Shown: positions 27,084-36,635, counted from the stretch's first letter. The stretch: 64,000 nucleotides of DNA from Acinetobacter guerrae (GCF_009372255.1 NZ_LXGN01000001.1:434001-498000), one strand, 5' to 3'. Numbers and translations: made by a program. The notes: a model not told the origin generated them from the sequence alone.

Positions 27084-27971
27084 ATGACAATCACAACGAA
27101 AAATAAGCATGAGCAGTTGATTCAATTGGTCGATCAATACACTGTTGCGAAAAATCGTTTTGAAACACCAATTTCAGGATTAATTTTGAATCGTTGGGAA
27201 GCCCCAACCCAAGCCCACAGTAATATATTAGATGCAAGTTTATGTCTGATTGCACAAGGTAAAAAGCAAGTGATTTTGGGCGAAGAAAGCTATATTTATG
27301 ATGCAGAACATTTTTTATTTACTGCGATTGATTTACCCGTAATTTCTCAGATTATTACTGCTACGCCAGAAAAGCCTTATTTGGGCATCATCTTAAAACT
27401 AGATCCTTACGTATTAGCCAAGCTTATGCTTGAAGCGCATATCCCTTTTAAACACAGTACAGAAGATAAAAAAGGATTGGCCGTAGGTGAACTGCCTCAC
27501 GAATTAACTGATGCTTTTGTACGTTTACTACAACTCATCCAAACACCAGATGATATCCCAATCTTGTCACCTTTAATTATTAAGGAGATTTTGTATCGCC
27601 TATTAATGAGCCCACAAGGAGATCGGCTTAAAAGAATCGCAGCGACAGGAACAAATGGACATCGGATTATCAAAGCAATTGAATGGCTCAAACAAAATTT
27701 TTTCAAACCTATGAGCATTGATGAATTAGCAAATTCTGTGGGCATGAGCTTATCCAGTTTTCATCAACATTTCCGCGATATTACATCGATGAGTCCGTTG
27801 CAGTATCAAAAAAGAATGCGTTTAACTGAAGCACGGCGTTTATTAATGACTGAAGATTTAGATGTGTCATCGGCCAGTGTTCAAGTAGGATATGAAAGTC
27901 TGTCGCAGTTTTCTCGTGAATATAAACGCTTCTTTGGCATGCCTCCGTCAGAAGATTTAAAAAGCTTTTGA
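27084..27971 (+). CDS. AraC family regulator with AraC_N domain
   Basis: A 295-residue regulator. The N-terminal half (about 25-175) is the AraC_N sensor domain, with LCLIAQGKKQVILGEESY and a YDAEHFLFTAIDLPV segment. The C-terminal domain (about 195-292) has two helix-turn-helix units, including IDELANSVGMSLSSFHQHF and SASVQVGYESLSQFSREYK. Such regulators often lie next to aldo/keto reductase or alcohol dehydrogenase genes and respond to aldehydes or related stress. The divergent pair here fits that. Confidence 0.88.
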   Translation: MTITTKNKHEQLIQLVDQYTVAKNRFETPISGLILNRWEAPTQAHSNILDASLCLIAQGKKQVILGEESYIYDAEHFLFTAIDLPVISQIITATPEKPYLGIILKLDPYVLAKLMLEAHIPFKHSTEDKKGLAVGELPHELTDAFVRLLQLIQTPDDIPILSPLIIKEILYRLLMSPQGDRLKRIAATGTNGHRIIKAIEWLKQNFFKPMSIDELANSVGMSLSSFHQHFRDITSMSPLQYQKRMRLTEARRLLMTEDLDVSSASVQVGYESLSQFSREYKRFFGMPPSEDLKSF

Positions 27972-28042
27972 ATGTTGCTATTTAAGTGACATTAGACATC
28001 ATCAAAAATCTTTAAAGTTTGCTCATGTGCGCTTTAACTACA

Positions 28043-28262
28043 ATGCCATGTAGAGGTCACAACTTAGATCATGCTGTTCTGCAAAGCTTTGTTGGAAACT
28101 TAAAATTTCTAAATGTTTTGCGGGGAGCACTTTAAATCTATTGATGCTTGAGAACAAACCATTCAGGAATGTATTTATTATTACAACCATAATCAAACTA
28201 AGGTTAAATTAAAAAAGGACTGAGCTCTGTAGAATACAGAAATCAGTCCTTAACAGCTAGTC
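28043..28262 (+). pseudogene. Decayed 3' end of an IS3-family transposase (orfB)
   Basis: Reading across frames gives a chain typical of the end of an IS3-family integrase. Frame A, from 28043, has RGHNLDHAVLQSFVGNLK, like the family RKGNCLDNAVMESFFGTLK. After a frameshift near 28110, frame B has GEHFKSIDA, an in-frame TGA at 28149, then EQTIQECIYYYNHNQTKVKL. A second shift in the A-run near 28214 restores GLSSVEYRNQSL. Only about 70 codons are left. Parallel to the glyA gene end, no intact copy lies nearby. Confidence 0.72.
28214..28252 (-). terminator. Palindrome at the IS remnant end, probable glyA terminator
   Basis: AAGGACTGA (28215-28223) pairs with TCAGTCCTT (28243-28251) around a 19-nt partly palindromic loop. 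Read on the minus strand, where glyA ends about 65 nt before it, it is followed by a run of Ts. It is the first strong hairpin downstream of glyA. Confidence 0.55.
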
Positions 28263-28316
28263 GATCCAACTGATTGGAGTCAGATCAATAAGCGCGCTTT
28301 TTCGCAAGCAATTTAC

Positions 28317-29570
28317 TTAGTTAGCATATACAGGGAATTTTGCACACACTGCTTCAACTTTTGCTTTTACATCAGCGATGACGTTCTCATCACCTTTGCT
28401 ATCCAATACATCAGCAATCCAGCCAGCCAAGTCACGTACTTCAGCTTCACCGAAACCGCGAGTTGTTACTGCTGGTGTACCAATACGAATACCAGAAGTC
28501 ACAAATGGCGAACGTGGATCGTTTGGAACCGCATTTTTGTTTACAGTAATGTTAGCATTGCCTAACCATGCATCCGCATCTTTACCCGTGATGTCTTGTT
28601 TAATTAAAGACAATAGGAATAGATGGTTATCTGTGCCACCTGAAACGATATCATAGCCACGACCAATCAATACTTCAGCCATTGCCTGAGCATTTTTTAC
28701 CACTTGTTGTTGGTAAGTTTTATATTCAGGTGCCATTGCTTCTTTAAAGCATATTGCTTTAGCTGCAATTGCATGTACCAATGGACCACCCTGATTACCA
28801 GGGAATACAGCAGATTGAAGTTTTTTCTCGATTTCTTCGTTTGCTTTAGCAAGAATCAAACCTGAACGTGGGCCACGAAGTGTTTTATGAGTTGTAGTCG
28901 TTGTTACATCCGCGATTTGAACTGGGCTCGGATATACACCCGCAGCAACCAAACCAGCCACGTGAGCCATATCAACAAACAGATACGCGCCAACTTTATC
29001 CGCGATATCACGGAAACGTTGCCAATCAACCACACGGCTATACGCAGAGAAACCAGCCACGATCATGCGTGGTTTATGTTCTAAAGCTAAACGCTCAACT
29101 TCTTCATAATCAATTTCACCAGTCTCAGGGTTTAAACCGTACTGAATGGCATTATAGGTTTTACCAGAGAAGTTAACTTTAGCGCCATGAGTTAAATGAC
29201 CACCATGTGCAAGACTCATACCTAATACAGTATCGCCAGCATTTAATAAAGCTAAATACACAGCAGAGTTCGCTTGTGAACCCGCATGCGGCTGCACATT
29301 AGCATAATCAGCGCCAAAAAGTTCTTTAGCACGGTCGATTGCAAGTTGCTCAATCACGTCTACATATTCGCAACCGCCATAATAGCGTTTGCCAGGATAA
29401 CCTTCTGCATATTTATTGGTTAGTTTTGATCCTTGCGCTTCCATCACCGCAGGAGAGCAATAGTTTTCAGATGCAATAAGCTCAATATGCGCTTCTTGAC
29501 GCGCATCTTCAGCGTCAATTGCTTTGGCCAATTCAGGATCAAATTCAGAAAGAGAAATGTTGGCAAACAT
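28317..29570 (-). CDS. glyA: Serine hydroxymethyltransferase
   Basis: PLP enzyme that converts serine and tetrahydrofolate to glycine and methylenetetrahydrofolate in the cytosol. The 417-residue length is exact for the family. Motifs include [14 protein letters not shown] near the start, [33 protein letters not shown] and [12 protein letters not shown] with the PLP lysine. A single gene; the next gene downstream is an IS remnant on the other strand. Confidence 0.98.
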   Translation of the reverse strand: MFANISLSEFDPELAKAIDAEDARQEAHIELIASENYCSPAVMEAQGSKLTNKYAEGYPGKRYYGGCEYVDVIEQLAIDRAKELFGADYANVQPHAGSQANSAVYLALLNAGDTVLGMSLAHGGHLTHGAKVNFSGKTYNAIQYGLNPETGEIDYEEVERLALEHKPRMIVAGFSAYSRVVDWQRFRDIADKVGAYLFVDMAHVAGLVAAGVYPSPVQIADVTTTTTHKTLRGPRSGLILAKANEEIEKKLQSAVFPGNQGGPLVHAIAAKAICFKEAMAPEYKTYQQQVVKNAQAMAEVLIGRGYDIVSGGTDNHLFLLSLIKQDITGKDADAWLGNANITVNKNAVPNDPRSPFVTSGIRIGTPAVTTRGFGEAEVRDLAGWIADVLDSKGDENVIADVKAKVEAVCAKFPVYAN

Positions 29571-29680
29571 TAGCGAGGGTCCTATGAATTAGGGCTTTTA
29601 AGCCGTGCTAAGATTGGGCGCTATTGTAGCATGAACTTTGAGATTAAGCAGAATGAACTTTGTTCAGTTTTAAATAAAAA

Positions 29681-29710
29681 TGGCTCATGCTATTTTCATG
29701 AGCCACATTT
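29681..29710 (-). terminator. Terminator after the first LIP-family lipase gene
   Basis: A perfect 9-bp stem TGGCTCATG/CATGAGCCA (29681-29689 with 29697-29705) and a 7-nt loop. On the minus strand it is followed by TTTTTATTT. It lies 20 nt after the lipase stop and close to the glyA start on the other side. Confidence 0.75.
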
Positions 29711-29724
29711 ACTAAAAATAATGA

Positions 29725-30960
29725 TTATTTGGAAAGCATCGTACCGACATCTTGCACTATGTTCGGAATATTCAACACGTAAGCAGTACCATGATCCCAC
29801 TTCACTGCATTACCATCGTCGGTAATATATTGAATAGTTGTACCCTTTTTCTCGGCTGAATCGACCAGTATATTGGTCGCGATTCGTGGTACGGTGGTAT
29901 CATTACTACCCTGATAAATTTTCAATGGTGTAGTCACCTTAACAGTCAAAGGCTGACCATCTTTAGAGGTAAAGTTTTTCACCACTGGAACATTCAGGAA
30001 ATTATCTTGTGTACGACCATAACCATTCAGGCTTCCAATAGATTGAGCATATAACCCCATACTGCCAGCAAAGGCATTGCCAATATCACCTGCACATTCT
30101 GTTTCTGCATATTTTTCAGCGATCTGAGCAGTTGGATCTTTAAACACCTGAGTATATTTAAAATCTGGGTTTGGATTGCGCAATCCTGCGGTAATCAATG
30201 CAGTAAAAGTATCCAAACTTGCATATACAGGAATCTGTGTAGTTACAGGTTGATTAGCTACAGAGGCTTCACCCAAAGTTAAAATAACATCTAAATTAGA
30301 TGCGGGTGCAACAGCAACAGTACCTTTATAATCGAGCTTGGCACGTGAAGCATATTCAGCAGCGCCCAATGCGGCCTGTCCACCTTGTGAATGTCCCACT
30401 GTCACCCATTTATTATTTACCTTACTACCCAAATAATTTCGTGTAGCAACGACCGCATCGGTTATAGAAAAAGCTTCACTTTTTACATTTAAAAACGGAT
30501 GTAACTCCTGCCCGCTCGGTTCTCCCAAACCTTCATAATCAGGTGCGACCACAACGTAACCGTTCGCAAGCAATTGGGCAATCATCCCTTTAATATAATC
30601 ATTCATTGCCGTGCGGCTTGGCGCGCATTTATCCGCCACACCCGTTGTACCATGTGCCCAAGCGACAATTGGCCAACCTCCAACCGGCGCAGCTCCTTTA
30701 GGCGTGAAAACTAGCGCTGTCGCCTGCACTTCTTTACTATTAATCCCCAACATTTTGTATGTCATGATCAGACTTTCACCAGCAACTGCACTCATATCGG
30801 TTAAGCTATAGCTATCCGTACGGACAACAGGGTTTTGAATGTTATTTTCTGGAATATCAGGTGGTGGATTAAAGCCATCATTCCAGTCATTATCATCATT
30901 ACAGGCTGATAAAAACATGGTTAAGCTAACTGTACAGACCGTAAGCAACTTTTTTTTCAT
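29725..30960 (-). CDS. LIP-family secretory lipase-like lipoprotein (paralogue 1)
   Basis: A 411-residue alpha/beta hydrolase with a lipoprotein signal: lipobox LSAC with C20. The nucleophile elbow is GHSQGG with S191. HGTTGVADKCAPSR before it and VVVAPDYEGLGEPSG are typical of the secretory lipase (LIP) family. The aspartate and histidine of the triad are expected in QGSNDTTVPR and WDHGTAYV near the end. It would be an outer membrane-anchored or periplasmic esterase. A second member of the same family lies at 35200-36540 with about one third identity by eye. Confidence 0.87.
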   Translation of the reverse strand: MKKKLLTVCTVSLTMFLSACNDDNDWNDGFNPPPDIPENNIQNPVVRTDSYSLTDMSAVAGESLIMTYKMLGINSKEVQATALVFTPKGAAPVGGWPIVAWAHGTTGVADKCAPSRTAMNDYIKGMIAQLLANGYVVVAPDYEGLGEPSGQELHPFLNVKSEAFSITDAVVATRNYLGSKVNNKWVTVGHSQGGQAALGAAEYASRAKLDYKGTVAVAPASNLDVILTLGEASVANQPVTTQIPVYASLDTFTALITAGLRNPNPDFKYTQVFKDPTAQIAEKYAETECAGDIGNAFAGSMGLYAQSIGSLNGYGRTQDNFLNVPVVKNFTSKDGQPLTVKVTTPLKIYQGSNDTTVPRIATNILVDSAEKKGTTIQYITDDGNAVKWDHGTAYVLNIPNIVQDVGTMLSK

Positions 30961-31160
30961 TTTTTCTTATCCTTAAAATATATTCAACATTCTTGTTGTA
31001 TTGCACAATAATGCAACTTACAAATTATGCTTTTTTAACAATAGAAACAAGACACTTATACAAAGTGAAACATAACATTCATAGACTCAATTGAATCTTT
31101 TCATGATTTATCAGGAATGCTACATTTAGCGTTTGATGTAATATTGAGATCATTCATTTA

Positions 31161-31850
31161 ATGACTGCAATTATTCTGGATACCGAAACACATACCCTCA
31201 ATGGTTTACCTATCGAAATTGCATATGCACCTATAGAGGTTCGTGCGGGTAAACTTAGTCTGGATAAAAGTCAGCTATTTGACCAGTTGTATCAGGTCAA
31301 TCAACCGATCTCTTATGCAGCAATGGCGGTACATCATATTTTAGAGTCCGATCTCGTCGATCAACCTTTATATACTTCTTTTGAGTTACCTGCCGATACC
31401 ACTTATATTATTGGGCATAATGTTGATTATGACATGTCTGCCATTGCGCGTTGTGGCGTAGAAACACAAGATATTAAAGCCATTTGTACCCTTGCACTTG
31501 CGCGAAAAGTTTGGCCACAAGCAGATGCGCATAATATTTCTGCTTTAATCTATCTCATATCAAAAGGAAGTGATAAAGCACGAGAACTACTAAAAGGTGC
31601 GCATCGTGCAGATGCAGATATTATTTTGACTGCCAATATCCTGATGCATATTGTTCATCATCTGAATATCGAAGATATTGAAGGACTTTACCTCGCTTCT
31701 GAACAAGCACGGATTCCCACTAAAATTAACTTTGGTAAACACAAAGGTACTTTGATTTCTGATTTACCAAGTGACTATGTAAATTGGCTATTACGTCAGG
31801 ATGATCTTGATCCTTATCTAAAAAAAGCGCTTGAAAATACCACAACCTAA
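31161..31850 (+). CDS. Exodeoxyribonuclease X-like 3'-5' exonuclease with DUF3820 tail
   Basis: A DnaQ-fold exonuclease of 229 residues. The DEDDh motifs are visible: ILDTET (D7, E9), HNVDYD in the middle and HRADAD with the histidine-aspartate pair. The C-terminal FGKHKGTLISDLPSDYVNWLL is the DUF3820 module also found at the end of E. coli ExoX. Its size and layout fit ExoX (220 aa) in DNA repair. It is followed 90 nt later by an unknown gene on the same strand. Confidence 0.85.
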   Translation: MTAIILDTETHTLNGLPIEIAYAPIEVRAGKLSLDKSQLFDQLYQVNQPISYAAMAVHHILESDLVDQPLYTSFELPADTTYIIGHNVDYDMSAIARCGVETQDIKAICTLALARKVWPQADAHNISALIYLISKGSDKARELLKGAHRADADIILTANILMHIVHHLNIEDIEGLYLASEQARIPTKINFGKHKGTLISDLPSDYVNWLLRQDDLDPYLKKALENTTT

Positions 31851-31940
31851 AACTAAATTTCTGATTATTCAGTTATTTTCATATTAGTGTAATTTTACCG
31901 TTTTAAGGTATTCCCAATTTATAAAAGGGATAAATTGGGG

Positions 31941-32561
31941 ATGTCTCATTATTATAAAACAGCGCAAGGTCATACTGCACTCGAAAACCGTCAGTTAAAC
32001 TTAAACGTCAGACAGCGCCGATTATTGCTTTTAATTGGTACTGAGGATTTTAACAAGCTAAGTGATCAGTTCAGAGAAAAAATTGCTTCTGCTGAATTAT
32101 TACAACAACTTGAAGAATTGGGACTGATTCAATTTCAAGCGCATTCGAAATCTATAGCTAAGCCAATAACTTCTCCCGATATTCGACTGACCGAAGTAGC
32201 AGAATTGAATGATGATCTTTCGATCATACATCAGCCTTCAATTGCTCAGGCTCCTGTCATCAAAAAAGATCAAACCGATAGTCAATCTCATGAAAAACCA
32301 AAAATTCATGTAGAACCCTTGTCCGTCATGGCTTTTGAAGAAATTAAAACTTTAATGGCAGAAACGTTATCTCGCTATTGTGGACTACTTGCAAGGCAGC
32401 TTTTAGATCAAATTAATAACGCATCGAACATTAAACAACTCAAAATTTGCCAAATGCAATGGATCACTCATTTACAAGAAACAAGGATCCCCCCACAACA
32501 ACTCAACCAACAATTACAACAGGTTAATTTCGCCTTACAACAACTTCAGCTTGATCAATAA
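31941..32561 (+). CDS. Hypothetical protein downstream of the ExoX-like gene
   Basis: I do not recognise this 206-residue protein. The ATG at 31941 follows GGGGA; the frame also has a TTG at 31935. Residues 15-60 (NVRQRRLLLLIGTEDFNKLS) look like the start of a small helical or winged-helix domain, and a low-complexity Gln/Ile/Lys middle precedes a helical end rich in glutamine (QQLNQQLQQVN). No signal or membrane segment. Its nearest neighbour is a nuclease gene, but nothing ties their functions. Confidence 0.65.
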   Translation: MSHYYKTAQGHTALENRQLNLNVRQRRLLLLIGTEDFNKLSDQFREKIASAELLQQLEELGLIQFQAHSKSIAKPITSPDIRLTEVAELNDDLSIIHQPSIAQAPVIKKDQTDSQSHEKPKIHVEPLSVMAFEEIKTLMAETLSRYCGLLARQLLDQINNASNIKQLKICQMQWITHLQETRIPPQQLNQQLQQVNFALQQLQLDQ

Positions 32562-33806
32562 AAAGGATTTATTCAAAAACGATTAACTCAAAAATAAAAA
32601 AAGATCTTTTAAAATTTAATTTTTATACAGATGCGAATTGCATCGTTCAGAATTTTTCAGCGATTACAACTAGAAAACTAACTTTTTTCTCTAATCCAAA
32701 GTATTATAGATACATATAGTAAATATGATATATTTCTCTGCGTTATATCAATTTAGCCCTTTAGCTCACTTCGGTGGGCTTTTTTTTGTCCTTGAATCGG
32801 TCTTTGTGAAAACTTAAGTCCAAATGATCAAGCAATTTTAATTGAAAAATCTCCTATTTTTATAAAATCTAGCCTTCATAAAATATTTATAGTGCTCTGC
32901 GTAACTTGTTCAATATTTTTTTGCACTGCAATCTAGTCTCAAAAATTAGGGTGCATTACCCCACCTTAAATGCCAAATAAAGATTAATAAGAAATTATTA
33001 ACAAAAGAGAAAGTTAAAACTCATACGTTTTTAATATCACAATATTATAAAAATACGAATTTACATATTAATTAAAATAAATTATTCTAATTAATAATAG
33101 GATTCCTACATCACAATATAATATGAAATTTTCTTAATAAGAAATGACGTACTTATCTAAAAATAAAAAGAGATTAAATTAGATTAATTTTCAATAAATA
33201 AATGATATACATAGAAAATTTAATTTATAGATTCGTCTTAAAAGCATTGATTTTTTATTTTTCCACACTAATATGTGTGTTGTTGGTGCAATTTTTCTTA
33301 AAATGCACTATTAAATGACAATCAATTTTCATATAAAAGGATTTATTTTATGAAAAACATAACATTTATATTTATTTATTTCAGAATACATAGCTAATTT
33401 AAATACATCTTCACACTATTAATTTTCTGGCTTGAATTTGGTTAATTTGGCATATTCATTGCAATAAAATTATTTAGTGATACTTAATTTTAGATTTTGG
33501 TATTTCAAATACTACATCTTCGTTAATCACATTTAACAATGATCCAAAGACAATTTTTGATGTCCGAACTTGCTTCTAGTCCCATTCGGACCAGATCAAT
33601 CATGTTAGTTGGTGAATTAAGGCAAATTTTAGATTCATCGAGATGATGAAAACCAGAGAAACTCTTATTTAGCTTGGCAAATGAACGTTTTGATTGCGGT
33701 GTGATTCCCTTTAACACCAAAAGATAAATCGACTTGTCTTTTTTAATGATTTTTCTCGTTTTCTATGTCACCACGATCAGGATCTTTGCAAGATATTGAG
33801 ATTGAT
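32562..33806. other. Large AT-rich intergenic region (about 1.2 kb)
   Basis: Extremely AT-rich DNA with one hairpin near 32765-32790, a CACAC...GTGTG palindrome near 33266-33281 and no gene that can be supported. A tiny frame at 33350-33397 (15 codons, beginning MKNITFIFIYF) has a fair AAAAGGA site but ends at once; it looks like the stump of a lost gene. A 65-codon frame on the minus strand (33523-33720) starts at TTG without a ribosome binding site. The right end serves as the promoter region of the symporter gene. Confidence 0.5.
32763..32791 (+). terminator. Hairpin terminator in the AT-rich gap
   Basis: AGCTCAC pairs with GTGGGCT around a TTCG tetraloop and is followed by eight Ts. It lies about 200 nt after the stop of the nearest gene. 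It could end that transcript or a small RNA transcribed from within the gap. Confidence 0.7.
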
Positions 33807-35099
33807 ATGAAACAAAAACGGATTAGCATTGCATGGCAAATTCTGATTGCACTTATTTTAGGTATTATTGCTGGTAGCATTCTGCACAATCAGCCTGAAT
33901 ATCAAGAGTATATTGTTAGTAATATTCTTAAACCAGCAGGTCAAATTTTCATTAGCCTGATCAAAATGATTGTGGTGCCTATTGTTATTTCGACCCTAAT
34001 CTTAGGAATTGCAGGCATTGGTGATACCAAAAAACTTGGAAGTATTGGTCTAAAAACCATTATTTATTTTGAAGTCATCACCACCGTTGCAATTATTGTT
34101 GGGCTTCTTGCTGCAAATATTTTCCAACCGGGCGCTGGTGTAGACATGTCTATGCTGCACAAAGTAGACATTACCAAGTTTGAAGCCACTACACATGAAT
34201 ATCAATCTCATGCGCATGGTTTCCTGCAAACAATTTTAGGTCTTATTCCAACCAATATTATAGATTCTATGGCTAAAGCCCAGATGTTACCGATTATTTT
34301 CTTTTCGGTGATTTTTGGTGTTGGCTTGGCAGCATTACCCAACGAAACAAAACAACCTTTATTAGGTGTGTTTAATGCCATTGCAGAAACCATGTTCAAA
34401 GTCACTCACATGGTAATGTTGTATGCTCCAATTGGCGTATTCGCATTAATTGCAACGACAGTTGCAACATTCGGTTTTTCATCATTGGTGCCTTTGTTTA
34501 AGTTAGTGGTGTTGGTGTATACCGCAATCTTGTTCTTTGCATTTGTAGTTTTAGGTTCAGTTGCAAAATTTTGCGGTTTAAATATTTTTAGTATCATTAA
34601 ATTGTTAAAAGACGAACTTATTTTGGCATTTTCAACTGCAAGCTCTGAAACAGTATTACCTCGTATCATTCAAAAAACTGAAGCCTATGGTGCACCTCGT
34701 GCGATTGCAAGTTTTGTAATTCCAACAGGCTATTCATTTAATCTGGATGGTTCGACGCTTTATCAAAGTATTGCAGCCATTTTTATTGCTCAGCTTTACG
34801 GAATCGATTTAACCCTTTCACAGCAGCTTATTTTAGTATTAACGCTCATGGTCACTTCAAAAGGTGTTGCTGGCGTTCCAGGTGCATCTTTTGTCGTATT
34901 ACTTGCAACCTTAGGTGTGGTTGGTATTCCATTAGAAGGTCTGGCATTTATTGCAGGAGTAGATCGTATTTTAGATATGGCTCGAACTGCACTTAATGTG
35001 GTCGGTAATGCTTTGGCTGCATTAGTGATCAGTAAGTGGCAAAAACAATATGATGCTGAAAAAGCAGAAGCCTATATGTTGTCGCTGAAACAAGTCTAA
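33807..35099 (+). CDS. gltP: Dicarboxylate/amino acid:cation symporter (DAACS/GltP family)
   Basis: An inner-membrane symporter that takes up glutamate, aspartate or dicarboxylates with protons or sodium. The 430-residue protein has eight hydrophobic segments and two re-entrant loops. The serine-rich AFSTASSETVLPRI and the GYSFNLDGSTLYQS motif are GltP hallmarks. ATG at 33807 is preferred to 33765 because GAG sits 6 nt upstream. A strong bidirectional terminator follows. Substrate within the family is not fixed. Confidence 0.92.
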   Translation: MKQKRISIAWQILIALILGIIAGSILHNQPEYQEYIVSNILKPAGQIFISLIKMIVVPIVISTLILGIAGIGDTKKLGSIGLKTIIYFEVITTVAIIVGLLAANIFQPGAGVDMSMLHKVDITKFEATTHEYQSHAHGFLQTILGLIPTNIIDSMAKAQMLPIIFFSVIFGVGLAALPNETKQPLLGVFNAIAETMFKVTHMVMLYAPIGVFALIATTVATFGFSSLVPLFKLVVLVYTAILFFAFVVLGSVAKFCGLNIFSIIKLLKDELILAFSTASSETVLPRIIQKTEAYGAPRAIASFVIPTGYSFNLDGSTLYQSIAAIFIAQLYGIDLTLSQQLILVLTLMVTSKGVAGVPGASFVVLLATLGVVGIPLEGLAFIAGVDRILDMARTALNVVGNALAALVISKWQKQYDAEKAEAYMLSLKQV

Positions 35100-35121
35100 A
35101 CCGATATAAACTTATCCAAGT

Positions 35122-35157
35122 AAAAGAGTAACTGAGACTTTCAGTTACTCTTTTTTT
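35122..35157. terminator. Bidirectional terminator between the symporter and second lipase genes
   Basis: AGAGTAACTGA pairs with TCAGTTACTCT around GACTT, with A-run and T-run at either side, so it can end transcripts from both strands. Confidence 0.85.
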
Positions 35158-35199
35158 ACAACTCAACTTTTAGTTAGGTCTGCTTAAATATTCGCTTTT

Positions 35200-36540
35200 T
35201 TATAAACCGACACCTGTACAATGCGGACTACCACTTGCATCAACAGCCTTTGTATCAAGAGTTATACCCGTTTTTGCTGGCATTTCAGTCTGGATAAAAG
35301 TATAGACCTTGAGGTTGCGACAGACGATTGCCTGCGTATGTGTCGCATTGATAACAGGATCAAGTTCGACATTTGGTGAACCTAATTTATTTTTCAAATT
35401 TTCAACCAATGCTTGCGTTACAGGGTAAGGCACATTGGTATCTGCCGTACCTTGAACAATGTAAACTGGTTTATCTATACGTTTAGTCCCTGGTTGATTA
35501 GCAGCCAAAAACTTTTGAACCGTTTGATTGGTTTTAAAGTTGTTGGTATCTAGGCCAGGATAATCCATAACTTTTTTATCAGGATTATCGGTCATAAACT
35601 TGATAATGTCGGTTTTAAATTTATCAATCAAACTTAAGTTAGTATCATCGCTGTCTAAGCAAAGCCCATTTTCCCCTGTGGTGCCTTCTGCAAATTCAGC
35701 CAGTGGTTTCGCTCTTTCCTGAAAGATATCCCGATAATTAAACTGTGTTTCATATGCTTTGATTCCAACGCCTGTAAGCGCAGCATAAGCCAGTAAAGTC
35801 GCATAAGAATTCACTGACACACGGTTGGTTAATGGCACGTTCGCCGTTATTTCTTTTTGTTCAATTGCTGCCAATGCCGCTGGTGCAACATCTAAAATGA
35901 TTGTACCCAAACTCGATGCGGGCGCGCCTGCTACTGCACCTTGATAGGTTGCATCAGCATTCGCATATTCTGCGGTGCCAAGTGATGCTTGTCCGCCTTG
36001 TGACTGACCGACAGACATCCATTCACCATTAAGCTGATTACCATAATGATCCTTAGCTGCCTTAATAGCAGCAATTGCAGACTTGGCTTCACTTGCTAAG
36101 TTGAGATAAGGATGAATTCCCGGTGTTCCTAACCCTTCATAGTCAGGTGCAATCACAACATAGCCTGCTGCCAAGAGAGTATCTGCCAAAATTTTAAACC
36201 GCGGATTGATCGTATTATTGCTAGGAGCACAGCTATCACCCACCCCAACCGTACCATGCTCCCATACCACAACACGATAACCATCTTTTGGTTGAGTAAC
36301 CTTTGGAAACATTACCATAGCAGTCGCTTTGGCTGTTTTACCTTGGACATTGACCATATTATAGGTCATCACTTTAACAGATGCAGCGCTTGAAACTTGG
36401 TCCTTATTATAAGTCGTTTCTGAGATATAGGTTTGGTCTGGATTCACTCCAAAATAATCATCATGACTATCATTACAAGCGCTTAAAAACAGTGTGCTCG
36501 CTGAGAATGTAAGTGCTAACGCAATTTTTGACCGTTTCAT
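35200..36540 (-). CDS. LIP-family secretory lipase-like lipoprotein (paralogue 2)
   Basis: A 446-residue alpha/beta hydrolase with a lipoprotein signal (LSAC, C22). The nucleophile motif is GQSQGG with S180, a histidine-to-glutamine change compared with paralogue 1. HGTVGVGDSCAPS and VIAPDYEGLGTPG match the family. Late QGTADTNVPYPV and NATHTQAIVC supply the acid and histidine. It is preceded by a lipoprotein gene and a LuxR regulator on the same strand. Secretion and lipase activity are inferred from the family. Confidence 0.87.
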   Translation of the reverse strand: MKRSKIALALTFSASTLFLSACNDSHDDYFGVNPDQTYISETTYNKDQVSSAASVKVMTYNMVNVQGKTAKATAMVMFPKVTQPKDGYRVVVWEHGTVGVGDSCAPSNNTINPRFKILADTLLAAGYVVIAPDYEGLGTPGIHPYLNLASEAKSAIAAIKAAKDHYGNQLNGEWMSVGQSQGGQASLGTAEYANADATYQGAVAGAPASSLGTIILDVAPAALAAIEQKEITANVPLTNRVSVNSYATLLAYAALTGVGIKAYETQFNYRDIFQERAKPLAEFAEGTTGENGLCLDSDDTNLSLIDKFKTDIIKFMTDNPDKKVMDYPGLDTNNFKTNQTVQKFLAANQPGTKRIDKPVYIVQGTADTNVPYPVTQALVENLKNKLGSPNVELDPVINATHTQAIVCRNLKVYTFIQTEMPAKTGITLDTKAVDASGSPHCTGVGL

Positions 36541-36607
36541 AAAATATCCTTTTTATGTTTTGAATTTTAGTTTGCATGTTCTGATATGCAATATTATTTA
36601 TGCACAA

Positions 36608-36635
36608 AAAAAGTGCTCTGCATAGAACACTTTTT
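36608..36635 (-). terminator. Hairpin between the lipoprotein and second lipase genes
   Basis: AAAAAGTGCTCT pairs with AGAACACTTTTT with one mismatch and a GCAT loop. On the minus strand it follows the lipoprotein gene and precedes the lipase, so it separates or weakens the link between the two. Confidence 0.6.

Larger units (their letters stand above)
28043..28287 (+). mobile_element. IS3-family remnant with right terminal end
   Basis: The transposase remnant is followed by CCAACTGATTGGAGTCAGATCA (to 28287 at its 3' edge), which resembles the right inverted repeat of IS3-family elements (TTTGGGGTCAGATCA type ending in CA). The left end and most of the element are missing, so this is an old, immobile scar between the AraC gene and glyA. 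Confidence 0.55.

Noticed and set aside
29715..29730. AAATAATGATTATTT palindrome resembling half a Fur box
   Set aside because: It overlaps the stop of a lipase gene, away from any start, and AT-rich palindromes of this size are expected by chance.
33523..33720. 65-codon minus-strand frame in the AT-rich gap
   Set aside because: It starts at TTG without a ribosome binding site, a stop lies just upstream, and I recognise no domain. It may be a gene fragment but cannot be called.
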